Shown here piece by piece: positions 21,831-33,851 of a stretch of DNA of 64,000 bases (the stretch's first letter is position 1; every line of letters starts with the position of its first letter). The stretch comes from Argyresthia goedartella (lineage: Eukaryota > Arthropoda > Insecta > Lepidoptera > Argyresthiidae), in assembly GCA_949825045.1 (NCBI GenBank), contig OX463815.1, positions 26,527,356-26,591,355 on the forward strand, in the 5' to 3' direction. The translations under genes were made by a program, and so were the position numbers. The notes under the pieces were generated by a model. It searched no databases. It was given only the letters and a program-made list of their open reading frames with translations, and had not been told where the DNA came from.

Positions 21831-23282
21831 TTCAGACAACGCCTCCAAGTTCTCTCGTTGTTCATCACTGCGAAAAAATGATAATAAATATTTTCTCTGA
21901 ATTTTTATTTTGACTGTTTTTCAATTCTCAGGGTTGAAATATAGTTAAATTGTATGTATTCATTAGAGCAACATAAAACAAAACCTCAAAAGTATCATCG
22001 CCTAACACTGCCATTTACCGTGTAAACCTACCATTATTTGCGCCTAATATGAGACTGCGCTCGGGTACTGAGATCCCGCGCAATGAAGCCGGTTGATACA
22101 TTGATAATTTACGTCTTGTGTAGGATAATCTCTACTCATTTCTATTGTAAATACCTGTAAATACGATATTAACTAAACAATCTATCCATTTGATCACTCT
22201 TTGACAAAAAATTGTAAACTACTAGACCAGCAAACATGCTCAATGTTCAAACAACAATTCTGGCCACGACATCGTATCTTTAATGGAGGGATATTGAGGT
22301 AAAATTCTATCGAAATTGACAAAATCATGCCTGAATCTTGTAGGAAATATCTTAATTTGGTATACAATAATCCTAGAAAGAAAGTAATATAACCAAAAAA
22401 CTTACGACATTTCCGCAGCCAAAGTCAACACAACAACAAGCCACAGAGTACATTTAATATAGGGAATAGAGATGGCAGATAAAAATCCGACGCTAACGCC
22501 ATCTGCCTACTAAAGCGGGTACAATTTTTTTCGTATATCTACGTATAGCTGGTTACATAATCACGTGTAGCCGTTCCTTCGATGTTTTCAGCAGCGTCAT
22601 CATGAGCGCGTTCATGAGGTGATACGAGCTCATGATGATGATGATAATAAAATAGTAAGTAGACTAGACAGCTAACAAGCAAACAAGTCAATCACACAAA
22701 TCACAGGCACTCAAGGACCGACCACTTTCTTTATTTTTTTAAGAGGTTGGCTTACCTCCTTGTGAGTATTAATTTTCTTTGCTTGCCAATATTGCTAGAG
22801 CATAAAAATCATGTAGACCATAGATATTGTGACATGACCCTTCAACACACTTGTCGAAACCGTTTCGGCTGCGTTCAATTTAAATTAAATCAAAACCGGA
22901 GCCGTGTCGCCGTGGGTGGACCTTGGGACTATAGTACCCAGACGCAGTTTAGCCTATGTTTTTTTTTGGGACTATCGTACCCAGCCGCAGGCAAGTGGAT
23001 AGGTACCGAAGCGGATTCACGTTATTGACCAAATTTTCACCAATTTTGGTAGAATAACATCGTGTAACTTTCTAAGTTTATAAAGTTATTCAAATGTTTT
23101 GAGTGGCCGTTAATCACAATTTTTCGGGCTATACAATGATGTGACTGAAAAATGTTTACGAGGTATTTTAGTACGAAAAAAGAGTAGCGGAGAGTTTTCG
23201 TTACAAAATGTGGCAAAATCTACGGCCTGACCCAGATGGGATGGTATGCATGACATAAAAGGTTATTTTTAGATGTCATACA
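21831..23282. other. Unassigned DNA upstream of H2
   Basis: About 1.4 kb without a convincing gene. It holds a short ATGATGATGATG run near 22632 and a 25-bp direct repeat at 22923-22947 and 22966-22990. The 5' part of H2 (ORF1) is not present here. Confidence 0.5.
22923..22990. repeat. Direct repeat, 2 x 25 bp, 43-bp period
   Basis: TTGGGACTATAGTACCCAGA at 22923 recurs as TTGGGACTATCGTACCCAGC at 22966. Each copy contains a partial palindrome (GGGACTATNGTACCC). Function unknown. Confidence 0.7.
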
Positions 23283-26006
23283 TTGTTGAGTCATACAACA
23301 GAGAGTAACTCTGGCAGTAATATTAATATTTGTATAAATATACCTTCATCTTGCCCATTAAATCAAGTTACTAGTAATGAAAAATGTAAAAGTAAGAATA
23401 TTTTAAACGTGGTTCATCAAAATATACAGGGCATGTTAAGTAAAGAACTGGAAATTGAGTTATTCATGAACTGTAATAATATTGATATTTTATGTATAAC
23501 AGAGCACTTTTTAAAGAGCTATCAGTTCATGTTCAACTTTAATAACCACCACGTTGCTAGTTCGTTCAACAGAAAAACAGCTGATCGCGGTGGCTCCTTA
23601 ATACTTGTAAATAATAGTTTTAAATATAAGGAACGAGTTGACATAGTGAGCCTGTCTGTTGAGCGTACCATGGAAATAGCCTGTATTGAACTTGAACAAC
23701 TTATTGTAATGAGCGTATACAGACCACCAGATTCATCCTTTGATTTATTCGAAAAGAAAATGGATGAAGTGTTGATTAAAATCAGCGATAAAAACATTTT
23801 TTTTATAATTTGTGGTGATTTTAATGTTAATCTGTTAGAGGATAATAATATTTGTACTAGATTAAAATCTTTATTTTTATGTCACAACATGAACTATCTG
23901 TTTTTGGAGCCTACTAGAATTACTGCAACATCTGCTACCTGCATTGACAATATATTTACTAACATTACGCCCATTTTCAAATCGGTCATCAATAAATTAA
24001 CCTCTGATCACTCTGGTCAGATAGGTATATTCAATATTAAAATAAAAAAGGACCAAAAAGAGGATATTACATGTGTGCCCGTTAGTGACACTCGGCTTGA
24101 ACACTACAGGAATAATATTTTAGATAAACTATGGGAAATACCATACAGTGACGATCCAAATTTGTTGTACAACTCAGTATTTAACCTTGTCAAAAATGAA
24201 TATGATACGGTATTTAAATCAAAAACTATAAAAGTTAATAATAAAGCTTTGTTTAGTGATTGGGCGACAGTTGGAATTCATAGGAGCAGACGAAGATTAT
24301 ATGAACTCTATGAAGAGAAATCATATAACAAAAATACGGCCTTTCTAGATTATGTTCGTAGTTATTCAAAAATGTTTAAACGCGTTTGTGCCGTAGCTAA
24401 ATCTAATTTCATTAAAAACAAAATTGAATCTAGTAGCAATGTAATGAAAACGACTTGGCAAATTATAAACAGAGAGACTGGAAAGGCCAAAGCTACACAT
24501 AATAACTTCAAGCTTAAGATAGATAATCAATTGCTAAGTACAGACCTAGAAGTAGCAAAAGCTTTCGAAAATTTCTTTACGGACATTCCAGTTTCAACAA
24601 CCAAGTCTTTAAATTCATCTCCCGCTGCTGCTGAATCTATACTTAAACAAAACTTTGAGGAATGTAAAACAGATTTTAAATTTAGGCACGTAAATAATGA
24701 AGACATTGTAAAAGCGTTTAAATCCCTGGAAATGAAAAAGACAGCTGACGCCCATGGTCTATCAGTAAAAATTATTAGTTCCATTGTAGATTGTATTGCA
24801 CCTCACCTTTGTTGTATATTTAATCAATGTATAGATAGTGGTGTGTTTCCTGACTTGATGAAACTAAGTAAAGTTATACCTTTATTCAAAGCTGGTAGTA
24901 CATCAGACCCCACCAATTTTAGACCCATATCGATACTACCAACGCTTAGCAAAATATTTGAAAAACTCATACTTAATCAATTGCAAAGTCATTTTTATCT
25001 CAATAATTTAATTCATATTGCTCAGTTTGGTTTCACAAAGGGTCGTTCAACAGCCGATGCTGGTGTTGAACTAATCGACAATATTTTTGATGCCTGGGAA
25101 GACGCAATGGATGCAATAGGTGTCTTCTGCGATCTATCCAAGGCTTTTGATTGCGTCCATCATGACACTCTTGTCAGGAAGTTACGCCATTATGGTGTAA
25201 AAGATCAGGCACTTGGCCTTCTGGAGTCATATCTAACAGATAGGGTTCAGATGGTCGATGTTAATGGGAAAATATCACCTGGGTCTTCAATAAGTATGGC
25301 CGTACCGCAAGGTTCAATTCTTGGTCCTTTCTTGTTTTTAGTATATATTAATGATTTACCTTACCTTGTTAAAGCAAAACATGGGTTAGTATTGTTTGCC
25401 GATGATACTTCTTTGATATTTAAAGTTAAAAGACAGCAATCAAATTATGACGAGGTAAACAATGCTATCTCTAGTATAGTGAACTGGTTTACTGTTAACA
25501 ATTTATTACTTAATGAAAAGAAAACTAAATGTATTAAATTCGTTTTACCCAATGTGAACCCGGTAACTACAGACATATTTATAAAAGGACAGAGATTGGA
25601 CCTTGTGCAGTCGACTGTCTTTTTGGGCATTACTTTAGACGCCAAACTACAATGGGATCCTCATATAAATAAATTGTCGAACAGACTGAGTTCGGCAGCG
25701 TTCGCAGTTAAAAAAATTAGAGCTCTTACCGACGTAGACACCGCTAGACTAGTCTACTTTAGTTACTTTCATAGTCTAATGACCTATGGTATTTTATTGT
25801 GGGGTCACGCTGCGAATGCTAATAGTATATTTATTCTGCAGAAACGGGCTGTTCGTGCAATTTATAGATTAGGGCCTAGAGTGTTACTGAGGGAAAAGTT
25901 TAAAGAAATCAATATTCTGACATTTGTGTCTCAATATATCTATGACAATCTTGTGTATGTAAAAAGAAATATAACTAATTTTCAGAAGTACAGTGATATA
26001 CACAAT
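23283..26006 (+). pseudogene. CR1/Jockey-like non-LTR element H2, ORF2 (3' truncated)
   Basis: This ORF2 frame of about 908 element codons is open throughout. The N-terminal APE-type endonuclease shows NVVHQNIQGM, the catalytic Glu in CITEHFL, Asp/Asn in CGDFNVNL and the SDH motif in LTSDHSGQ. Reverse transcriptase follows, with DLSKAFDCVHHD, VPQGSILGPFLF and FADD. It stops matching H1 at about 26006, so the last 65 or so codons and the 3' UTR are missing. It reads into foreign sequence and ends after a few extra codons. The first usable codon near 23283 is a TTG, and no ORF1 lies upstream, so the true N-terminus is uncertain. The non-LTR role is target-primed reverse transcription in the nucleus. 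Confidence 0.87.
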
Positions 26007-26811
26007 TCCTCTTCATTGTAATAGGTATCGCGCGATATAATTTGTATTCGTCATCGCTTATAAGCGGTAAATGTAACTCGAAGAGTAGGTAGTTGTAACT
26101 TATTCTTGCTTTTACGTAGATAAGTTTGTATATTTCTTTGATGTTTTGCTGAAAGTTCTTGACTGGTAGAGATAGTCGTTTTGACATTCTAGTTGTTATG
26201 TGATTGAGTTGCTCGATCAGCTGAGCTGAAGTGAAGAGCTTGGTATCTAGATGGCCTCTGTAGACGTCTGTTAGGGCGTCCGTCAGCATTTTCTGATTTC
26301 TTTGTAAATACGATATTAACAGGCTTGCAGTTGCTACGGAAGAGGTGATGTCATTCATGATGTCGGCCTTGTATACTTTATTCTCTAGTTTCTTCATCGA
26401 AAGGCTTGTTTCTTGCATGAATTTCGAGATAACTTCAAATTGTTCTTTGATGAACTTCTAGTTTTTCTCCATGACGTCGTTTTCAGCTTCCACGATTAGA
26501 GTCTGATTTCGGATGAGTTCTAGCTGATATTCTTGGTTCGATTGTAGTTTTTCGATGTCTGCTGTGTATTTTTTCGCGAATTCTTCATCTAAGACACCGA
26601 ATAGGGTGTGAGCGAGACTTCCGACTCCGTTGAAATACCCTCTTCGTTTTCTTGATAGGTGTTGAGTTCTCAGTAATTCGTTGAATCTCGATAGTTGATG
26701 GATTTCATGTCGCAATTGGTTGATCATCGGACAACAAGATGTCGGTTTTTCTGATTTATCAAAGAGCTTTTCGATTTGATCGATGTAGAGTTTGATATTT
26801 TTGGCTTAGGT
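26007..26811 (-). pseudogene. env: Env-like fusion glycoprotein remnant of a retrovirus-like BEL/Pao element (I)
   Basis: This degenerate frame on the - strand resembles the F-type envelope proteins of insect errantiviruses and baculoviruses. It has a furin-type site RKRR followed at once by a hydrophobic glycine-rich fusion-peptide-like segment (GYFNGVGSLAHTLFG, about 26640-26597), then long heptad-like helices. A TAG at 26458-26460 interrupts the frame, which reopens unshifted. Nearly all of the surface subunit before the cleavage site is absent, and the frame ends at 26007 before any transmembrane anchor, where H2 sequence begins. It lies downstream of a BEL/Pao integrase remnant on the same strand, as env does in Roo-like elements. 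It is clearly non-functional. Confidence 0.72.
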
Positions 26812-27236
26812 TTAAACGATTACCAAAAACGCACCTATTTTACTACCAATAAATTCGAAATGACTGCCGGAGTGGATAAATGACCACCAAATTATGTTTG
26901 GATAAATGATCACCAAACTTCTTTTTATGTTTTATGTACTTAAGTTTATGTTTTAAGTATTTTTTGTTGTTCTTACATGTTCAACCTAACACGAAGGATA
27001 ATGGGGGCTTCGCTTCGCTCACGCCCTTTACGCTTCACCTAAGCTACCGCAGTATTTTGCCCTGATATTTTTTGCAACTTTTGGTGTTCATTTAGCCATT
27101 TTGGGTAGGAAAAAATTATTTTGGTGATCAGATCATTATATTTGTTGCCGATGTTTTTTGTTGTGTTCCAATATGAAGTGAGATCTTAATAAACCAGTAG
27201 AGTCCACTTGTCGGGTATCAGTTGTATCGGATTATA
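26812..27236. other. Non-coding insertion between pol and env remnants
   Basis: About 425 bases that interrupt element I. It includes a near-duplicate GGATAAATGACCACCAAA / GGATAAATGATCACCAAA (about 26873 and 26902) and a partial inverted copy near 27122, suggesting a small MITE. No open frame. Confidence 0.45.
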
Positions 27237-27915
27237 TTAGAACGGTCGATTCCCGTCTATTGGGTTAATGCTGTAGTCTGTTATTTTTGTAGCGGCGCTA
27301 CTGATTGGTACGGTTAGCCCTTCTCGTGGTGGGCGCCATTCAGTGTAGGTACCACCCTTAGCTTTCAGAGTGACGAACCGTGTGTTGCCGTCGCTTCCCG
27401 GAAATAGGTCTTTCACTTTTCCCATAGCCTATTTTCCAGGTGGCAGGTTTGCTTCCTTTATTAGCCGCAATACAAGATCACCTTCTTTCAGGTTTTCTCG
27501 TTTTCTCGTTGATGAAGGTATTCATTAGACCATCTTTTCCAAAAGAGTTGATGCCTCATTTCTGTAAATCTCCATTTGTTCCTGAGATCGATATGTTTAA
27601 TGTCACTGTGGTCATCTTGGTACAGTGACATGATGGGACTTCCCGTAACGAAGTGTCAAGATGTCATCTGGGTCTTTTGAGATAGGACAAAGAGGGCGGC
27701 TGTTTATACAGGCTTCGATTTGGTGCAGTAGTGTCGAAAACTGCTCAAATGTCAGCTTTTGATCTCCGAGGACCCTCTTCAGGTGATGTTTTGTTGATCG
27801 TAGTGCAGCTTCCCATAGTCCTACTGCTTCTGGAGCCAGTGGTGGATTAAAATGCCACAGTATCTCTAAGGAGTTGACTTCACTACATAATTTTTCCTCT
27901 TCCCCCCGGACCGCA
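27237..27915 (-). pseudogene. pol: BEL/Pao integrase C-terminal remnant (element I)
   Basis: On the - strand this shows the end of a BEL/Pao integrase core ([20 protein letters not shown], about 27870-27810, with the third catalytic Glu), then [10 protein letters not shown] and [16 protein letters not shown]. Beyond a damaged stretch is the C-terminal domain EGDLVLRLIKEANLPPGK, then a TAG at 27428-27430 where the family has Trp, then GKVKDLFPGSDG ending near 27350. Several frameshifts are present. The order pol then env on one strand supports one decayed element covering 26007-27915. Confidence 0.75.
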
Positions 27916-28027
27916 CATCTGAGTGGACAACTTACTAAATTGTCTATATATATAATCTAAATAAACTAAAAACTAATATTTATTCTTAAATTAAGTAAAT
28001 TTAAATTCAGTTTAATACTCCTAGTAA
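27916..28027. other. Short AT-rich spacer
   Basis: An AT-rich junction between element I and the non-LTR fragment F. No feature seen. Confidence 0.4.
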
Positions 28028-28468
28028 AATAGAATACCTAATAGTAATAAAAATACACTATCAAATACCCTGAACATTAAACTCGAGGAATGTGAAGTGA
28101 AAGATGTTTATAGAACAAGTGCGAGGAAAGACTTAATCAAACCATTGATAGTGGAATTCTGCAGCGTCATGAAGAAGGATAATTTGCTTCGGACAGTTAA
28201 AGATTTTAACAAACAGAAATCGAACGACAACAAGCTGAACACTCAACATCTCAATTTCTCAGGACCAAGGAAAGGAGTATTCATTTCTGAGACACTCACC
28301 CCCCGAGCTCAACAACTTTTCTACAAAGCTAGATAGTTTGCAAAGGAGTTCAATTACGACTACTGTTGGATATCACGCGGGCTGATTTATCTACGTAAAG
28401 CCGAAAAATTGCCATACGTTCGGGTAAATTGTGAAAACGACATTGAAAAACTCAGAGTAGGCAAATGA
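28028..28468 (+). pseudogene. Non-LTR element F, ORF1 C-terminal part (Baculo_FP-like domain)
   Basis: The frame from 28028 to the stop at 28466-28468 encodes the end of an ORF1 nucleic-acid-binding protein. It resembles the FP25-type (Baculo_FP) domain common in insect CR1/Jockey-group ORF1: EECEVKDVYR, LNTQHLNFSGPRKGVFISE and YDYCWISRGLIYLRK. A TAG at 28334-28336 breaks the frame, which continues unshifted. The N-terminal part (PHD-like finger and coiled coil in relatives) is missing. Element D (41386-42169) has an ORF1 of the same type. Confidence 0.75.
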
Positions 28469-28744
28469 CTATATCGTTATTTTCTGGTGCATCTTTGTAA
28501 CAATATTACTGAACAATTTGGCATGCACAATGGCATAGTCTCTTTATGTATATATTTTTTAATTGTATTCAAACCTACACTAAACTCAAACACACGTACA
28601 CAACAAATACATCAACTAAAACAATACTCTCATACACAACATCATCATACACAAACATGCAATCATCCTTAACTGTTAAAATACAGATTATGAAGCCACT
28701 TCTAAGACAAATATCTCAACTTATTAAAATCTTATAACATAAAT
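28469..28744 (+). other. ORF1-ORF2 spacer of element F
   Basis: About 280 AT-rich bases between the two reading frames of F. No other feature seen. Confidence 0.5.
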
Positions 28745-28972
28745 ATGCATAATATTATAGAAGACATGGATCGTATGTCAATCTCTCAATCAATACTTTC
28801 TGAAACCGCAATCTGTCACAAATATGTACCCTCAACAAATAATTGTCTAAAAATAATAACACAGAATATCCGAAGTATTGGCTGTAATATGCCAGGTTTT
28901 TTGGTCCTCCTTCACGAATTGAAAGTAGACTGTGATATTCTAATACTCACAGAATGTTGGCTTTCTTGTAAC
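28745..28972 (+). pseudogene. Non-LTR element F, ORF2 endonuclease N-terminus (truncated)
   Basis: An ATG-initiated frame whose residues 36-77 match an APE-type endonuclease start: LKIITQNIRSIG (catalytic Asn) and CDILILTECWL (catalytic Glu). At about 28972 it changes abruptly to a GC-rich proline-coding stretch belonging to the BEL/Pao element E. Only about 76 codons of ORF2 remain. Confidence 0.78.
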
Positions 28973-30112
28973 ACCGCGCCGCGGGCCGCCGCGCCCGCAG
29001 CAGGCCCCGCCGCCCCGCTCGCACCCGCTTCATATAATAACGATGAGATCCTGTCTCATAAATCCGTCGTTCCTCCGTCCGTTATTAAAGGTCGTGGCCG
29101 TGAACGTTTCCGGTCCGTCAGGTACCGTAGACACCTATGCATTGTTGGATGATGGTGCATCAGCGTCTTTCTTAGATTTGGAGATAGCTGCTAAATTAGG
29201 AGTCTGCGGGCCCGAGAGACAAATACGTCTCGACTGCGTAGGCGGGTTAAGCAAAGACACGACGGTTCAGTATGTTGATTTTCATATAAAGGGACGCCAC
29301 GCAAAAGAGACTTATATGATTCGTAGGGCTCGGGCAATTAACGGGTTAGGTTGTGCAGCGCGACCGACGATTGATAAATCTGACGTGTTAAAATTTAGTT
29401 ACCTTTCTGACATAAAGGAAGAATTTTGCTATGACAACGTAAAACCGACAATTATCATTGGCATTGACAACTGGCATCTTACTATGTCTAGGGCCACTCG
29501 TAAGGGTTCTAGGACACAGCCGGTTGCAATTCATACCGCCTTAGGGTGGGTTTTATTCGGTTTTGGCTGTAGCAAGACGACGCCAGTTGACACTGTCAAG
29601 TCAACCATGCGACTGTTAGTGAGCCCCTGGTCGTAGATATTAGTGATCGCGCGGTATTAGAACAAATAATTCGTGAGCAATATAGTATAGATTCGATTGG
29701 CATTTCTAAACGCGAAGCGCGCAGCTCCGATGACGAACGAGCTGTCCAAATTCTTGAGCGCACGGCACGACGCCTACCGAGCGGTCGTTATGAAGTCGGG
29801 CTTCTTTGGAAAACTGACAATTTATTTGTGCCTGACAGTTCTAAGCTTGCCTTGTCTAGGTTTCTTAGAAAAAAAGATGTGCAGGGACTCTAACTATGCA
29901 GAGCGATACCGTCAAAATATACACGACATGATTCGGAAGGGTTATGCCGAATTGTGCACGGAAGTGCATACCGCCAAGTCGCCTGTTTGGGTTCTGCCAC
30001 ATTTCGGTGTAACCAATCCGAATAAGCCGAATAAATTAATATTAGTCCATGATGCTGCTGCGAAAAGTCAAGGAGTTTCCCTGAATTCGCTCCTGCTAAC
30101 CGGTCCTGACCT
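28973..30112 (+). pseudogene. pol: BEL/Pao element E pol, protease to RT fingers
   Basis: GC-rich proline-coding linker (28973-29040), then a retropepsin-like domain with YALLDDGASASFLD (about 29140) and GIDNWHLTMSRATRKG near 29460. Frameshifts occur at about 29615 and again in the A run at about 29870. After them come VRKGYAEL-type RT fingers (IRKGYAELCTEV) and ILVHDAAAKSQGVSLNSLLL. The gene stops at 30112, where the A-rich tail of element D begins. Its continuation is at 42170. No gag or 5' LTR of E is present; the left end is a direct join to element F. Confidence 0.85.
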
Positions 30113-30836
30113 ATTTATTTATTTATTTATTTTATTTATTTATTTAAAATTTGGAAAACCAACAGCTATAAAACAATTTTTTTAAAAACTAAAATAGAAA
30201 TAGAAAGCCAATTACAGGTATTCACTTATAGAAATAGAGCAAAAATTAAACGTGGGAACACTCATCATATTTGTCACACTTGCCAATTAAAACAAACAGT
30301 GAGATATTGACACAAAAACCATATTAAAAAAAGATAAAAACTATGCACTAAAAAGTTAAGGGTTAGGCACCGCCTTGCCTTGACAATATTGGTATGAAAT
30401 ATATCTATGTCCAACAACTTGCTAAAACAATTAACAGTCCTGCTTGCTCGTATCAAAAATGAATTTTGTCTATAGTTAGTTGAGGCTCTAGGCACATTTA
30501 ATGGAGGGTTGAATCTGAGTGACCGCTGTGGAACAACAAATTTAAGTTTGCTCAGGAGGACCGGACAATCGATGTCATTATTAATTATTTTCAACATATA
30601 TAGGTAATCGGCAATATTCCGCCTATTTTGAAGAGGTAAAAAGTGAAATTTATATTTCAGAGATTTAGATAGTTATTGGATTTATAGGGAATTTTAACTC
30701 TAAAACATAGGTACCTCAGGAGCCGCTTTTGGATATTTTCAATACGATCTATATAAGTGGCATAGTTCGGGTTCCATATCTGAGACGCATACTCAAGGTT
30801 ACTTCTTACAAATGTACAATATAATAGTTTTATAGT
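30113..30836 (-). pseudogene. Element D ORF2 C-terminus and 3' tail
   Basis: On the - strand this begins with RSNLEYASQIWNPNYATYID (about 30810-30755), the conserved post-RT region of CR1/Jockey ORF2. A frameshift falls near 30680. It continues with LKYKFHFLPLQNRRNIADYL and ends near 30274. The last 160 bases are 3' UTR with an (AAAT)n tail. The rest of ORF2 is across element C, from 38298. Confidence 0.82.
30832..30836. repeat. Target-site duplication ATAGT (left) of element C
   Basis: ATAGT precedes the TGTTTAAT terminus of C and recurs at 38298-38302 after its other end. A 5-bp duplication is usual for BEL/Pao. Confidence 0.88.
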
Positions 30837-31329
30837 TGTTTAATATTTATGCTTCGGAACGCACCTCCTTTTGTTGCGCGACTCGGAACCATGCGTTGTT
30901 CACTAGCGGAAACAGAACCGCAGCTGTAACTCGTACCAACGAGATGAAAAATTGGAGGTTATCTTTTCTCGTCGGGAGAAAAAACATGTCTGCTCAGGCG
31001 TCGGGCCAGTGATTGTAATACAGGCGTCGGGCCTGGTCGGAGTGCTCATCATAAACATCGTCGGGAAATAAGTAGATTCGCGTCAGCGGTTGAGTGATCC
31101 GTGTTGATTGGACATCGTCGTATCGGACGGCGACTCCTCGTGTCGGCTAGGTTCGGTTCCTCTCCTATCCCAAACTTGTGCTCCTATCCCGCATTCCTGC
31201 CTCGAATCGAGCTTTCGATCTCCGGTCTGCGACGACAAGGTAAGGTAAATCAAGATTTTCTCTCCCGTGCTGGCAACAACCCAGCCCCTCATGATTCCAC
31301 GCCGTTCGGTTGAGGCGTGGAATTAAACA
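30837..31329 (+). repeat. 5' LTR of BEL element C (493 bp)
   Basis: Starts TGTTTAATATTTATGC and ends GGAATTAAACA. It matches 37767-38297 but lacks a 21-base stretch near 31019 and differs around 31090-31125. Confidence 0.92.
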
Positions 31330-32037
31330 TTTTGGTAGCAGGCGCGGTTTCCTAGTGGGAAATCATCGATTCACGGTTGTAGGGTTGGGTTTTTGCCACA
31401 TTGTAGGTGGGAGAAAAGAATATCTCAGATTGGCCGGCAAATCGGCAATGAGTCTGTGGTCGGTACCACAATTAAAGTTCATTTCGGTTAGTGAAAGTAT
31501 AAGTGTCAATTTAGTTAACAATTATTATAAATTTGTAGTCGGAAACTACTGCTTGTGCGCATAAAAGATTGAACAGTCATTCTGCGAAGTAACTACATTG
31601 TATTACTTGCGGTAGAACGTCGGGTTCTATAGTACTGCAGTGTTATTTCGGTTTACAGAGCAGGGTCAGGCTATTTAAGGGGTATTAAGCTGATTTTGCT
31701 GACCTCAGTAGAAGTGTGGGTCATATCGGAGGGGCCACTTCTAGAAGGTCACAGCTTATTATTTTGTATTGTTTTCATAATCAAGTTTTGTGGGTTATTT
31801 TTGTATTGTGTTTTATGGTGGCATTCTCTAATTGATTTAGAGTGTATATTTATAAGGTGTATGTCCACAGGGCGACCATATTAAATATTGTTTAGGATTT
31901 AATTGTTTTAGTGGTTGCCTTGGTTTTTACAACTTAGTTTTAATTTCTGTGCCCAGCGCTGGCGGGCAAGTGCTGGTCTCTGGCTGTGCTTAGTTCGGTA
32001 GTGAAGCATAGGACCAGAAACAATTGAATCGGTAACC
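31330..32037 (+). other. Primer-binding site and leader of C
   Basis: TTTTGGTAGCAGGCGCGG follows the LTR directly; TGGTAGCA at 31333-31340 starts like the complement of a tRNA CCA end. Family G has TTTGGTAGCAAGAGCG in the same place. I cannot name the tRNA. The remaining 690 bases are untranslated leader with no convincing gene. Confidence 0.68.
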
Positions 32038-33851
32038 ATGGCACCTTCGCCCTTGACGGTACTGCGGTATGGTGTCCGTGAGGAGATGAGATGGCTCGCC
32101 CATACTCACAAGTATGTGGAGCGACCTGACATGGACGATGTCCTGCTCAAGCGTGTGGAGGACGCAATGACACGCGTTGGGAAGGTGTGTCGGCTGGCTG
32201 CGGAGGCTGAAGCCCTCGGGCTTACGGATGAGGCCTCGGTGGCTGCAGTGAAGCAGCTCTGCGCGGATGCTGACCAAGCGATGGAGTGCTTGGGCGACAT
32301 CGAGCGTCGCGCCGAAAAAATTAAGCGGTCGCGTCGGGATGACCGCGGGGAGGGTAGCGGAGACCTGCTCCCTAAGGGTGTTGTTGGACGGCTGCCGCAC
32401 CTGGAGATTCCGGCCTTCGGTGGGGCAATTGATGAGTGGCCGGCATTCATCAATTTATTCGATAGTCTGGTCCACGGTCGGGACGACCTGGACAACGCCT
32501 ACAAGTTGGCCCAACTATTGATGGCACTGCGGGGTGAACCGAAGGAGTTGGTCGGTCACCTAACGGTCACGGCGGGCAATTATGAGATTGCCCGGGCCAT
32601 ATTGTTTGTCCGCTACCAACACAAACGGCGGTTGGTTGATGCGCAGCTGGGGAAGCTGTTTAGCATCCCAAGAGTAACCCGGGATGTTGACATCCGGGTA
32701 CAGGTGCTCAACCCTGTGCTGGTGGCCACTAAGGCCCTTCAGAACCTTGGTCTGCCGGTAGACCAATGGTCATATATCGTGTTATATATGGTTTTGTCAC
32801 GGTTGCCTGCAGCTGTTCAAAGTCGGTTTGAACAGCTGCATGGGGGCAGTAGCTCGGAACTGCCCACGCTCGTCCAATTAACGGATTTTTTGGAGGGTGA
32901 ATGCAGGCGATGCGACACATTGGATTCGGAGGCCAGTGTGCAGCGCCAACCCGCGCGGATGCGGGAGGGGCCGCGCCCCCCACCCCCACGGGGGGGTGGG
33001 CGGTCAAAACAATTTGGCGTTTTGAGTGCCGCGCCGTCGGGCGACGGCTGTGTGCACTGCGACAGTGCCGGTCATGAAGTGACCAGTTGCGCCAACTTTA
33101 AGGCGCTCGGTGTGGCTGCCCGCAGGAAGGTGGTCTTCCGCCACCGATTGTGTTTCGGTTGTTTGGGGCCGCACCCGCTGAGCGAGTGCTCACGCACGTC
33201 CCCCTGTGGGTGCTGTGGTGGCAAGCACCACATCGTGTTGTGCCTGAACCGGTCAGGCCCTTTGGACGGTCACCAGGGCCGGACTCAGGTTGGTCGGTCA
33301 CAGGGCCCAACCAGGGCCGGACCCAGTCCCCCTCCGGGCAACGGGAGTCACCAACGGGGTGACTGGGGTACCCGCGGACCGGACCCCCCCGAGGGGAAGG
33401 GGGCAGCGCGGGGGGTAACAGGCGGGATAGCCGGGGTTCGGTCGCCGCTGTCCAGGGTCAGCGAGGACTTCGGGCCGCTGGCTCACCGCGTGTTACGGGC
33501 GGGTGTCAGATGGCACCTATGAGTGGCGAAAAGGCTGGGAGCCCACCACCTTCTGCGCCACCCTGCCCGTCGCTCTGGGAGGCGAACAGGGAGGCGAACA
33601 GTCGGATGTCGCCCCCATTCCTAGAGCGCCCCAGGTTGGATCCGCTCTCCCCCCTCCATCCACGGTGGCCACCGGGCACACCGTACACAGTCCGGTATGG
33701 TCGGGTACCGGGACAGCGAGGGGCCTATTATGCGGGTTGGGACCCCCTAATGTACATACGGTCTGATATGCCACCGGTGGCATATCAGCAGCCGAGTTAC
33801 CAGGCCGACGGGGGTCCCAGCGGGTTCGGATCCCGCGGAGGTTCCCGCTAG
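32038..33851 (+). pseudogene. gag: BEL/Pao C Gag, frameshifted near its end
   Basis: The ATG at 32038 begins a Gag of BEL/Pao type with an N-terminal helical segment and a DUF1759-like capsid region (FINLFDSLVHGRDDL at about 32445, LMALRGEPKELVGHL, RYQHKRRLVDAQL). Three zinc knuckles follow: CVHCDSAGHEVTSC (about 33051), CFGCLGPHPLSEC (about 33151) and CGCCGGKHHIVLC (about 33205). The main frame ends at 33522, but the family's C-terminal motif MSPPFLERPRL lies in another frame (33510-33851), so a one-base indel is present between about 33400 and 33490. The tail frame ends at TAG 33849-33851 and is in frame with pol. Frame-corrected length would be about 600 residues, like G1 Gag. Confidence 0.88.
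33849..33851 (+). other. In-frame UAG between gag and pol (C)
   Basis: CGC TAG GGA separates the gag tail from pol with no change of frame. The same CGC TAG G context is found in G1, G2 and G3. Stop-codon readthrough, as in gammaretroviruses, is a likely mode of Gag-Pol synthesis (inference). Confidence 0.65.
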
